NCBI GenBank assembly: GCA_017555695.1
Contig: JAFZFX010000036.1
Coordinates: 1-64,000, forward strand
Direction of reading: 5' to 3'
Length of the DNA: 64,000 nucleotides
Source: Alistipes sp.
GTDB lineage: Bacteria > Bacteroidota > Bacteroidia > Bacteroidales > Rikenellaceae
Shown here: piece after piece, positions 35,778 through 43,711 of the stretch
How the letters are laid out: every line of letters starts with the position of its first letter
How positions within the stretch are numbered: the stretch's first letter is position 1
Notes under the pieces: generated by a model
The model's input: the letters and a program-made list of their open reading frames with translations, nothing else
The model's database searches: none
What the model was told of the DNA's origin: nothing
Position numbers and translations under genes: made by a program

Positions 35778-36755
35778 CTATTTTCCTGACATTAAACCAA
35801 AACGCTTGGGCTTCACATACTTGTTGATGAGCGGTGTTACAGCGTTCATAAACAGTATGGCGAATGACATACCCTCGGGATATGCACCCCACAAGCGGAT
35901 AACCATAGTAATCAGACCGATGCCAACTCCGTAGATGAGCATACCCTTATGCGTCATAGGAGAGGTCACATAGTCGGTAGCCATAAATATTGCACCCAAC
36001 AAAGCACCACCAGCCATCAGGTGGAAAGCGGGCAACTCATAGAAGAGCGAACCGCCACCCTTCATAAAGGCTACAACGGCTGCAAACAGAGCCATCGTAC
36101 CCAATACGGCTACAGGGATGTGCCAAGTGATAACCTTGCGCCACAACATATAAAGGCCGCCAATGATGAGTGCCAGCGAAGCGATCTCACCCAACGAACC
36201 AGGCATCATACCATTCAACATATTGAGCAGGTTCACATCGCTCACCTCAACGAGGTTAGCCTTAACGGCTGCCAGAGGAGTCGCACCCGAGAAGGTATCA
36301 ACATACTGACCAGCAGTGGGCTTCGCAAAAGATGTCATCTGCACGGGGTAAGCTATGAGCAGGAACACACGACCCACCAATGCAGGGTTGAAAGGGTTGC
36401 GACCCAAACCACCAAATGTCATCTTTGCAACGCCAATAGCAACGGCGGCACCGATAACAACAATCCACAAAGGAATATTCGACGGCAGGTTGAAGGCCAG
36501 CAATACACCCGTAACAACAGCCGACAGATTGCCGATAGTTGATGCTCCACCCAGCAGATACTTCTGGATAAGGAACTCAAACAATACGCAACTGACAACA
36601 GCCACAGCTGTCACCAGCAACACATTCAGACCATACACCCAAACCGATACTGCCAAAGCGGGCAGCAGGGCGATAATCACATCACGCATCAGCGACTGCG
36701 TAGACTGCGCACTGTGAACATGGGGAGATGGTGCAACAAAAAATTTATTTGCCAT
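35778..36755 (-). CDS. rnfD: Rnf complex subunit RnfD
   Basis: 325 residues, about eight to nine helices. Its covalent FMN site is SGATPLAAV (Thr in SGAT). PHVHSAQSTQSLMRDVIIAL at the start and RNPFNPALVGRVFLL and ATDYVTSPMTHKG in the middle are typical. It lies 12 bases upstream of rnfG. Confidence 0.96.
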   Translation of the reverse strand: MANKFFVAPSPHVHSAQSTQSLMRDVIIALLPALAVSVWVYGLNVLLVTAVAVVSCVLFEFLIQKYLLGGASTIGNLSAVVTGVLLAFNLPSNIPLWIVVIGAAVAIGVAKMTFGGLGRNPFNPALVGRVFLLIAYPVQMTSFAKPTAGQYVDTFSGATPLAAVKANLVEVSDVNLLNMLNGMMPGSLGEIASLALIIGGLYMLWRKVITWHIPVAVLGTMALFAAVVAFMKGGGSLFYELPAFHLMAGGALLGAIFMATDYVTSPMTHKGMLIYGVGIGLITMVIRLWGAYPEGMSFAILFMNAVTPLINKYVKPKRFGLMSGK

Positions 36756-36776
36756 ATCTAATCTCTATTTTTTACA

Positions 36777-38132
36777 TTATTTTTTAGGTGCATTGGCGGC
36801 AGCGCGTGCGCGGATAATACCCATCACGGTCTGCTTACCCAAGCGGATGTAGTCCAACAAAGGCAGACCTGCGGGGCAAGTGTACTGGCAACAACCGCAC
36901 TCGATACAATCGGTGATGCGCTCGCTCTCGACGCCGTCCCACATCTGCTTCTTCGACATTTTAGATATAAGGTAAGGCTCCAGACCCATAGGACAAGCCG
37001 ATACGCACTTGGCGCACTTGATACAAGTCTCGGCCTCCACACGGTTAGCCTCCTTGCCGCTGAGGACAGTGACGCCAGAGCAACCCTTCGTTACTGGAGA
37101 GTCGAGGTTCACCATAGCACGACCCATCATAGGACCGCCATTTACGACCTTCACATCACCCTCGGGCAAGCCACCAGCCATCTCTACCAACTTGGCTACG
37201 GGAGTACCCATACGAGTGAGCAGGTTGCGGGGCTCCTTGAGGCTCTTGCCGGTGATTGTCACCACGCGCTCGATAAGGGGCTTATTCTTCTGTACGGCCT
37301 CGTAGATGGCAACCGATGTAGATGCGTTGCAAACTACGGCACCCACATGAATCGGAAGACCGGGAGGAGGCGGCACCTCGCGACCAGTAACGGCTGCGAT
37401 AAGCTGCTTCTCACCACCCTGAGGATACTGCACCTTCAAAGGCTCTACGGTAACGGCAAACTGCTTCTCGGCGATAAGCTTTCTAAGGTGAGCAATAGCG
37501 TCGGGCTTATTATTCTCGATACCGATGATAGCCTTCTCAACATTGAGCGCCTTCTTCAGAATCTCAACACCGATGAGCAACTCCTCGCCACGCTCCAACA
37601 TTGTGCGGTGGTCAGATGTAAGGTAAGGCTCACACTCCACGCCGTTGATGATTAGGTACTCGGCCTTGCAACCGTTGGGGATTGAGAGCTTTACATGTGT
37701 AGGGAATGTAGCACCACCCATACCTACGATACCAGCATCCTTGATTTTAGCTATGATGGCTGCTGAATCGAGGTTGCACTCACGCTTGATCTCTGCCGAA
37801 CGGTCGATTTCGGGCATCCACTCGTCACCCTCGCGCTTGATGGTAATCATCATCTGGCGCAAGCCCTGACCATTGAGCTGCATATCTACGGCTGTCACTG
37901 TACCCGAAATGGGCGAGTGAATGTTAGCCGACATAAAGCCCGTTGCCTCGGCAATGAGCTGACCTGTCAATACCTTGTCGCCCTTGGCTACCTTGGCAGT
38001 AGCGGGGGCACCGATGTGCTGTCCGAGCGGGATATTTACGACATCGGGGAGCTCCAGCACCTCAACGGGCTTGGCGCAACTCCATTTCTTATTATCCGAC
38101 GGATGAACTCCGCCTAACGGAAATGTCTTCAT
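36777..38132 (-). CDS. rnfC: Rnf complex subunit RnfC
   Basis: 451 residues. Peripheral subunit with the NAD(H)/FMN-binding domain (GMGGATFPTHVKL) and two [4Fe-4S] clusters near the C-terminus: CIKCAKCVSACP and CIECGCCQYTCP. N-terminal GGVHPSDNKKWS and the central HVGAVVCNASTSVAIYEAV are family motifs. It lies 12 bases after rnfB. Confidence 0.96.
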   Translation of the reverse strand: MKTFPLGGVHPSDNKKWSCAKPVEVLELPDVVNIPLGQHIGAPATAKVAKGDKVLTGQLIAEATGFMSANIHSPISGTVTAVDMQLNGQGLRQMMITIKREGDEWMPEIDRSAEIKRECNLDSAAIIAKIKDAGIVGMGGATFPTHVKLSIPNGCKAEYLIINGVECEPYLTSDHRTMLERGEELLIGVEILKKALNVEKAIIGIENNKPDAIAHLRKLIAEKQFAVTVEPLKVQYPQGGEKQLIAAVTGREVPPPPGLPIHVGAVVCNASTSVAIYEAVQKNKPLIERVVTITGKSLKEPRNLLTRMGTPVAKLVEMAGGLPEGDVKVVNGGPMMGRAMVNLDSPVTKGCSGVTVLSGKEANRVEAETCIKCAKCVSACPMGLEPYLISKMSKKQMWDGVESERITDCIECGCCQYTCPAGLPLLDYIRLGKQTVMGIIRARAAANAPKK

Positions 38133-38144
38133 AATCTAAACTCC

Positions 38145-39068
38145 TTATTTTTGCTCGTTAACACTCTCATTCTTCACTGCTTCGGCCTTCGGCTCGGCAG
38201 TCTTCTCTGCGGCGGGCTTTGCTGCGGGAGCTACCTTAGGCTCCTTGGGCAGAGGTGCCAAACCAACGAGTGCGATAGCGCCTGTAGGACACTCATTCAC
38301 ACACTTGCGGCACAACTTACACTTCTGCGAGTCGATATATGCCACGCCACCCTCAACTGTGATAGCCTCGAAAGCACACACCTTAGCACACTTACCACAA
38401 CCGATACAACCAGCCTTGCAGGCCTTCATAGTAACTGCACCCTTATCCTTCGATACGCAGCTTACATATACGGCACGATTCTTCGGCCACTTCTTGCGCA
38501 ACTCGATAATCTTCTTGGGGCAAGCCTTAACGCAAGCACCACAAGCCGTACACTTGTCGGCATCAACCTCGGCGATACCAGTCTCGGGATTTACCTTGAT
38601 GGCGTCGAACTGACAAGCCTCAACACAGTCGCCATAACCCAAGCAACCGTAAGCGCAAGCCGTCTCGCCAACATAGAGTGGTGAGGCTACTGCACAGCTC
38701 TTTGCACCCGCGTACTCGTTAGTGCGGGGACGCTTCGAGCATACGCCGCCACAACGCACCGTAGCAACAGTAGGCTCCTTCTCGGGAGCTACCTTGCCAA
38801 GGTAAGTGGCCATACTCTTCATACATTCTGCACCACCCACAGGGCAATACAGAGCCGAGATGTCGTCCTGCTTAACCATAGCCTCGGCCATAGCGCGACA
38901 ACCAGCAAATCCACAACCTCCGCAGTTAGCACCAGGCAACATTGTCTCGACCTCGTCGATGCGAGGATCCTCCTCAACCTTGAACTTCTGAGCTACAAAG
39001 TAGAGGATGACTGCCGCCAAAATACCAAGCACGCTCAAGGTTGCAATGGTAGATAATAATACAGTCAT
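38145..39068 (-). CDS. rnfB: Rnf complex subunit RnfB
   Basis: 307 residues. N-terminal helix (residues 2-25), then the 4-Cys cluster motif GANCGGCGFAGCRAMAEAMV (about 50-69) and several ferredoxin-type [4Fe-4S] motifs (CTACGACVKACP, CIGCGKCAKVCA, CKLCRKCVNECP). It accepts electrons from ferredoxin. The C-terminus is an Ala/Lys/Glu-rich tail (AAKPAAEKTAEPKAEAV). It starts at the ATG at 39068, which forms an ATGA overlap with the stop of the upstream RseC-like gene; an alternative upstream in-frame start is rejected because of that coupling. Confidence 0.95.
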   Translation of the reverse strand: MTVLLSTIATLSVLGILAAVILYFVAQKFKVEEDPRIDEVETMLPGANCGGCGFAGCRAMAEAMVKQDDISALYCPVGGAECMKSMATYLGKVAPEKEPTVATVRCGGVCSKRPRTNEYAGAKSCAVASPLYVGETACAYGCLGYGDCVEACQFDAIKVNPETGIAEVDADKCTACGACVKACPKKIIELRKKWPKNRAVYVSCVSKDKGAVTMKACKAGCIGCGKCAKVCAFEAITVEGGVAYIDSQKCKLCRKCVNECPTGAIALVGLAPLPKEPKVAPAAKPAAEKTAEPKAEAVKNESVNEQK

Positions 39069-39493
39069 TGTGTTTGTTTTGTTATTATAAATTTTATAGT
39101 TTTTTCCACTCGACCATTCATCAGCCACAGCACCAGATAGTACAGGCCGACTCCTGCGATAGAGGCCAAAGCCGCAACGCCCTCGCTTGCGCCCGCAGCA
39201 CTCAAGCCCACGAGCAGTAGCATTAGAACAAAAAAGGGCACCACATAGGCTAATACAACCGACTTGGCACCCATAGAGCGACTTTGCAAAGCCACTTCGA
39301 CACTCTCACCGACACTATAATCGGCTGCCGAAGAGGTAGCTATCTCTACAATCTTATCTTTTGACTCATCAACACCACACACAGCTCGCGCGTGACAACC
39401 ACTGCACGCACTATTAACCGTCATACGCACCCATACCCTATCGGCAGATACACGCACGACCTCACCGCAATGTCTGATGTTAGAGTGACTCAT
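39065..39493 (-). CDS. RseC/RsxC-type regulator, SoxR-reducing system family
   Basis: 142 residues. N-terminal cytoplasmic part with cysteines (SACSGCHARAVCGVDES), two adjacent membrane helices (about 80-125), basic C-terminus. Homologues (RseC) affect SoxR reduction or sigma-E, and in Bacteroidota and Clostridia the gene stands first in rnf operons, as here. The Cys cluster C-x2-C-x5-C (three Cys are clear) suggests metal or redox sensing. It overlaps rnfB by 4 bases and begins 20 bases after nadE. Confidence 0.85.
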   Translation of the reverse strand: MSHSNIRHCGEVVRVSADRVWVRMTVNSACSGCHARAVCGVDESKDKIVEIATSSAADYSVGESVEVALQSRSMGAKSVVLAYVVPFFVLMLLLVGLSAAGASEGVAALASIAGVGLYYLVLWLMNGRVEKTIKFIITKQTQ

Positions 39494-39513
39494 ACATTCC
39501 TGAAATAGACGGA

Positions 39514-41097
39514 TTAGTATCCGTACTTATTTACCAGCGGGAACATACACTCGTGACGGAACGAGCTTGTCGAAAGACGCAACACGGGGGGATACTGATA
39601 GCGCTTCTTCACATTGCGCATAACCATACCGTGAATCTTCTCAACAACCTCCGAGTCGAAACCCGCGTTGATAATCTCCTCGCGGTGTTCGCCCATCTCA
39701 ATCATACGATACAAGATGGCATCCACAACCTCGTAGGGAGGCAGGATGTCGCTATCCTTATGGTTGGGACGCAACTCCGAAGTGGGCTCCTTCTTGAGGA
39801 TGCTCTCGGGAATCACCTCATTGAATTCCTGATTGATATAGCGAGCCAAATCGTAAACCTCGCTCTTATAGAGGTCGCCCGTAACACTGAACGCACCAGC
39901 AGTATCGCCATAGAGCGTACACCAACCGAGGGCATTCTCACTCTTGTTAGAGCAGTTGAGCAACACATAACCATCCTTATTCTGTACGGCCATCAACAGC
40001 ACGGTACGGATACGCGACTGGATATTCTCCTCGGTAGCGTCGAATGAAGTACCGCCAGTTACAGGCTTCAAAGTATCGACGATAGACTTATAAGCCTCGG
40101 TGATGGGCAATACACTGTAATCGATGCCGAGATTCTCGGCCAACAGCTTCGCATCCTCAACAGAGTGCTCTGAAGAGAACTGCGAGGGCATCATCAGAGC
40201 CTTTACATTCTCCTTACCCAATGCGCCTACAGCCAGACAAGCTACAACCGCCGAGTCGATACCACCAGACAAACCAATGCAAGCCTTCTTATAGCCACTC
40301 TTGCGGAAGTAGTCGCGCAGACCCAAGCAGGCTGCACGGTAGAGCATACGCGTACGGTGGTCGTATGATGTGTAGGGCACCTCCAGCTCGGCATTGTCGG
40401 CCTCAGTGTCGTACATCTTGAAATCCTCCTCAAAGTCACGCATCAACAACTCCAACTTACCGTTACCATTGATGATGCCAGACATACCGTCATATACCAA
40501 GTCGCCAGAGCCACCCACCTGGTTTACCACAATGATGGTGCGACCTACGGTGTATGTCAAACGGCGCATTGTCTCGTGACGATAGGTAAGCAGACCCTTA
40601 CCATAACGACGGGCGTTGATGTTTATAACGAAATCAACCTCGGGATCAAGATCCTCCATCTTCGCCAGGTCGTTGCCTACAAAGATTGCGATATTCTTGC
40701 CGCAGATGTTCACCACCTTGCTACCGTCTCCCGCAACGATGAAACCCATCTCACGGCGAGCCGAGATATTCTTCTTATGAATCATATCGACAACACGGCC
40801 ATTGTGCAACACCGCAGCAGCACTCACAGCACCCATATCTGTCAGTACGGGGGAACCGACGATGGCTGTAACGCGCTTACAAGCGGCAGCGATACGCTCC
40901 AAAGCCTCCTCACACAGAGTCAGGAATGTGGTTTTACGCAGCAAGTCATAGGCAGGTGTACCACTCACGGCATACTCGGCAAAAAGCACCATATCGGCAC
41001 CTTCGGCCTCGGCCTTCTTCACTGCATCGATAATAAGGTTGGCATTACCATCAATATCACCAATCGTATAATTTAATTGGGCAAGGACAATCTTCAT
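39514..41097 (-). CDS. nadE: NAD+ synthetase with degenerate glutaminase domain
   Basis: 527 residues. It amidates nicotinic acid adenine dinucleotide to NAD+. The C-terminal synthetase part is intact: P-loop LSGGIDSAVVACLAVGALG at about 277-295, and NKSEN...GWCTLYGDTAGAF further on. The N-terminal nitrilase-like part should supply ammonia from glutamine by a Glu-Lys-Cys triad. Glu41 (LFAEYAVSG) and a Lys (IHKKN) are there, but the position of the catalytic Cys (IxVxICED in the family) reads IAIFVGNDLA, with Gly141 in its place. It is probably ammonia-dependent. A -7 element TAAATTTG lies at 41132-41139. It heads the rseC-rnf operon. Confidence 0.92.
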   Translation of the reverse strand: MKIVLAQLNYTIGDIDGNANLIIDAVKKAEAEGADMVLFAEYAVSGTPAYDLLRKTTFLTLCEEALERIAAACKRVTAIVGSPVLTDMGAVSAAAVLHNGRVVDMIHKKNISARREMGFIVAGDGSKVVNICGKNIAIFVGNDLAKMEDLDPEVDFVININARRYGKGLLTYRHETMRRLTYTVGRTIIVVNQVGGSGDLVYDGMSGIINGNGKLELLMRDFEEDFKMYDTEADNAELEVPYTSYDHRTRMLYRAACLGLRDYFRKSGYKKACIGLSGGIDSAVVACLAVGALGKENVKALMMPSQFSSEHSVEDAKLLAENLGIDYSVLPITEAYKSIVDTLKPVTGGTSFDATEENIQSRIRTVLLMAVQNKDGYVLLNCSNKSENALGWCTLYGDTAGAFSVTGDLYKSEVYDLARYINQEFNEVIPESILKKEPTSELRPNHKDSDILPPYEVVDAILYRMIEMGEHREEIINAGFDSEVVEKIHGMVMRNVKKRYQYPPVLRLSTSSFRHECMFPLVNKYGY

Positions 41098-41203
41098 CTT
41101 TGTTCAATATTTGCAAATATTCAATACGCCACAAATTTAGGCATTATTTTACAAACTATAAAAGTTTTACCCGTTTTTTATATAAATTAAGGTATTATAA
41201 GAG

Positions 41204-41238
41204 CGAAAAAGAGGGCAAATCATTACTGATTTACCCTC
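41204..41238 (-). terminator. Terminator of the zinc-ribbon coiled-coil gene
   Basis: GAGGGCAAATCA (41211-41222) pairs with TGATTTACCCTC (41227-41238) with one mismatch; five T follow on the - strand. Confidence 0.8.
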
Positions 41239-41275
41239 TCGGTATGATATTCTGAAATATTATCAGATATTTACC

Positions 41276-42025
41276 CTACTCCTGATCGTCGTTTACAAGA
41301 ATTCGACCGCAGTACTCACATACGATGAGCTTCTTGCCCTGACGAACATCGGCCTGACGCTGGGGAGGAATACGGTTGAAGCAACCACCGCAAGCATCAC
41401 GCTTAACAGTTACTACAGCCAAACCATTGCGTACGCTACGACGGATACGGTTGTAAGCTGTAAGCAGGCGCTCGTCAATCTTTGTCTTGGCCTTTGCAGC
41501 CTTGTTCTCCAAAGCAGCAACCTGATCGGCAGTCTCAGCCTCGATGCTCTCCAACTCTGTCTTCTTGGCAGTAAGGTCGAGGTTACGGTCAGCTACAACA
41601 GCCTCAGCATCCTCCAACTGAGCCTTCTTGCTCTTGATTGCAACGGCATACTCCTTCAAACGCTTCTCGGCGAGCTCAATCTCCAACTCCTGATACTCAA
41701 TCTCCTTGGTGATAGAATCATACTCGCGGTTGTTGCGAACATTATTCTGCTGCTCCTTGTAGTGTGAGATCTGAATCTTCGACTGATCAACCTCACGCTT
41801 GCGCTGCTTGGTGAGTGAATTAAGCTCCTCAATCTCTGCGTTGATGTTGTCGATACGAGTCTTCAATCCTTCGATTTCGTCCTCCAAATCCTGCACCTCC
41901 AAAGGCAGCTCGCCCTTTACCTTGTTAATTTCATCTATCTGCGAATCAATCTTCTGCAACTCGTAGAGAGCCATAATCTTCTCCTGCATCGAATAATCGA
42001 CTTCAGATGTTTTTTTCTGTGCCAT
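41276..42025 (-). CDS. Coiled-coil protein with C4 zinc ribbon (zf-RING_7 type)
   Basis: 249 residues. Residues 15-180 are a long coiled coil (IDEINKVKGELPLEV, then EIEGLKTRIDNINAEIEELN and many heptads), ending in a zinc ribbon with CGGCFNRIPPQ and CEYCGRIL (Cys-x2-Cys...Cys-x2-Cys). The family is widespread and thought to act as a nucleic-acid-related chaperone or tether; the role is not settled. The start at 42025 (MAQKKTSEVD) is taken rather than a start upstream, because the coil begins just after it. It lies 201 bases after the NIF3 gene, past a purine-rich repeat stretch. Confidence 0.85.
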   Translation of the reverse strand: MAQKKTSEVDYSMQEKIMALYELQKIDSQIDEINKVKGELPLEVQDLEDEIEGLKTRIDNINAEIEELNSLTKQRKREVDQSKIQISHYKEQQNNVRNNREYDSITKEIEYQELEIELAEKRLKEYAVAIKSKKAQLEDAEAVVADRNLDLTAKKTELESIEAETADQVAALENKAAKAKTKIDERLLTAYNRIRRSVRNGLAVVTVKRDACGGCFNRIPPQRQADVRQGKKLIVCEYCGRILVNDDQE

Positions 42026-42049
42026 ATATTTCAATTTAATTTTAGACAA

Positions 42050-42226
42050 CCTCCGAACAACCCCTCATTCTGACATTCGGTCAATTTTCATTGACCTTTC
42101 GGCCTTTGACATCCGACCTCCTTGCCACCAATTTTCAACCTTTCTGCTCATTTCCACAAGCCTTTCAGCTTCCAATCTTCCGACCTTACAGCCTCCGACT
42201 TTCAACCTTTCGGCCCTGAAAACTGG
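42050..42226 (-). repeat. Purine-rich degenerate repeats between NIF3 and the zinc-ribbon gene
   Basis: On the - strand this stretch has about six loosely repeated units of the form GAAAGGTTGAAAATTGG or AAGGTCGGAAG (for example CCGAAAGGTTGAAAG, GCAGAAAGGTTGAAAATTGG, GCCGAAAGGTCAATGAAAAT). Roughly 20-25 bases per unit. There is no open reading frame of note. It could be a decayed repeat, a leader or simply biased sequence. Confidence 0.5.
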
Positions 42227-43012
42227 CTAACGCGTCATATAATTGACGGGGTTACGCGAATACACACTTTTGCGAATGGCAAAGATACATAAATTTTTTG
42301 ATAAAATATCAAATAATAGCTGAATTGCACAATATTCGCTCTCAAAATGGCCCATATCAGCCAAAATTATCTGATTTTCGTGCCTCATGAAGTCGTTATA
42401 CTTCAAATCAGCAGTCAAATAGAGGTCTGCACCCGCTGCTCGAGCCACATCGATGAACGACGCACCAGCCCCCGTACACACAGCAACACGGCGCACCTCG
42501 GGCTTCACCACATCGCTATGACGCAACGCCTTGACATCGAAGAGCTCCATCACCTTGCGCAACATCTCTTCGCTCGGCACGGCCTGCGGCAATTCGCCCA
42601 CCACACCAAAGCCAGCACCTGCATCGTTTGTCGCCTGCAAGAGCTCCAAATTCTGCAGCCCCAACATCTCGGCCACACGCCAACTCATACCCTGCGGGGC
42701 ACTATCGAGATTGGTGTGCGCAGCGTAGAGTACAATGCCTCGACGGATAGCCTCCTCGACGCATCGCTCGACACTCGATGCCGAATTAAAACGCTTCATC
42801 GCGTAGAAGATTATCGGGTGATGCGTGATAATCATATCACACCCCTCGGCTACTGCCTCGGCAATGACCTCCTCGGTAACATCCACCGCCAACAAAGCCT
42901 TCTGCACCTCATCGTCCATACGGCCCACAATCAGACCCGCATTGTCGTAAGACTCCTGCAACGAGAGTGGCGCAAACGCTTCGATAGCGGCTGCTATATC
43001 TCTGACTTTCAT
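42227..43012 (-). CDS. NIF3-family metal-binding protein (YbgI-like)
   Basis: 261 residues. NIF3 proteins carry a di-metal site and are annotated as GTP cyclohydrolase type 2-like; the true activity is unclear. Motifs: ESYDNAGLIVG (20-30), ITHHPIIF (about 61-68), AAHTNLDSA (about 96-104), and the C-terminal DLYLTADLKYNDF and ADMGHFESE, which hold the His/Asp/Glu ligands. Shorter than the 360-residue forms with a middle PII-like insert. It begins 3 bases after the MerR-like gene ends. Confidence 0.9.
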   Translation of the reverse strand: MKVRDIAAAIEAFAPLSLQESYDNAGLIVGRMDDEVQKALLAVDVTEEVIAEAVAEGCDMIITHHPIIFYAMKRFNSASSVERCVEEAIRRGIVLYAAHTNLDSAPQGMSWRVAEMLGLQNLELLQATNDAGAGFGVVGELPQAVPSEEMLRKVMELFDVKALRHSDVVKPEVRRVAVCTGAGASFIDVARAAGADLYLTADLKYNDFMRHENQIILADMGHFESEYCAIQLLFDILSKNLCIFAIRKSVYSRNPVNYMTR

Positions 43013-43015
43013 AGG

Positions 43016-43699
43016 CTAAAAGAGCGACTGCTCGTAGAATGGGAAAAGCTCCTTATTATCATCATCGCTCTTGCGGCGGCGTCTTGTGCGCTTCTTTACG
43101 GGCTGCTCAACCGACGGCTCGGCAGGGCTCTCCTGCGGAGTCTCTGACCCTGACTCTGACTCGGCCACAACCACCTCCTCTGCGGGAGCAACTACTTCGG
43201 CAGGGGTACTCTCCTCCTCTGCAGGAGTAGCTACCTCTGTAGGGGCAACCTCCTCGTTCTTTGGTTTGGCGACAGCCTTTGCCGCGGGCTTGGCAGGCTT
43301 TGTGGCCGCCTTAACCTCGCGCTCGAGATCCTGCAACTCGGTTTCAACCGATACTACTACGCTGTTCTCGTCGTCGCCCTTGAGCTCCTCGCGCACCTCA
43401 ACCAATGCCGAACGGATACGCTGCAGACGCTCCAGCAGTTCAGTCTCGCGCGCAAGCTCCTTGCCCGATGCACCACGCATAACCTTACGGGCACCCTCGA
43501 GCGTCATACCGCGCTCTTTTACAAGATGATATATCTGCTTAAGTTTTTCAATATCTTCGGGCGTGAACATACGATTACCGCGCTTGTTCTTGTGCGGACG
43601 CAAACAATCGAACTTCGACTCCCAATGGCGAATGAGCGACTGATTGACATCGAACATCTCGGCCACCTCGCCCATTGAATAATAGATTTTTTCAGCCAT
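43016..43699 (-). CDS. MerR-family regulator with a long disordered tail
   Basis: 227 residues. The N-terminal ~75 residues are a MerR winged helix-turn-helix (YYSMGEVAEMFDVNQSLIRH, WESKFDCLRPHKNKRGNRMF, then YTPEDI-like FTPEDIEKLKQI). The rest of a normal MerR protein is a dimerisation helix (about 80-125); here it is followed by ~100 residues of Ala/Pro/Glu/Val/Thr low complexity (APTEVATPAEEESTPAEV) and a basic patch KKRTRRRRK near the end. It has no effector-binding domain. Its place in the operon between RsmF and NIF3 suggests it belongs to a conserved Bacteroidota gene group rather than controlling a metal response. Confidence 0.82.
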   Translation of the reverse strand: MAEKIYYSMGEVAEMFDVNQSLIRHWESKFDCLRPHKNKRGNRMFTPEDIEKLKQIYHLVKERGMTLEGARKVMRGASGKELARETELLERLQRIRSALVEVREELKGDDENSVVVSVETELQDLEREVKAATKPAKPAAKAVAKPKNEEVAPTEVATPAEEESTPAEVVAPAEEVVVAESESGSETPQESPAEPSVEQPVKKRTRRRRKSDDDNKELFPFYEQSLF

Positions 43700-43711
43700 A
43701 AATATATCTGT

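Noticed and set aside
39065-39493. Calling the RseC-like protein a sigma-E regulator
   Set aside because: Its position with rnf fits the SoxR-reducing/Rnf-associated role better; no sigma-E operon is near.
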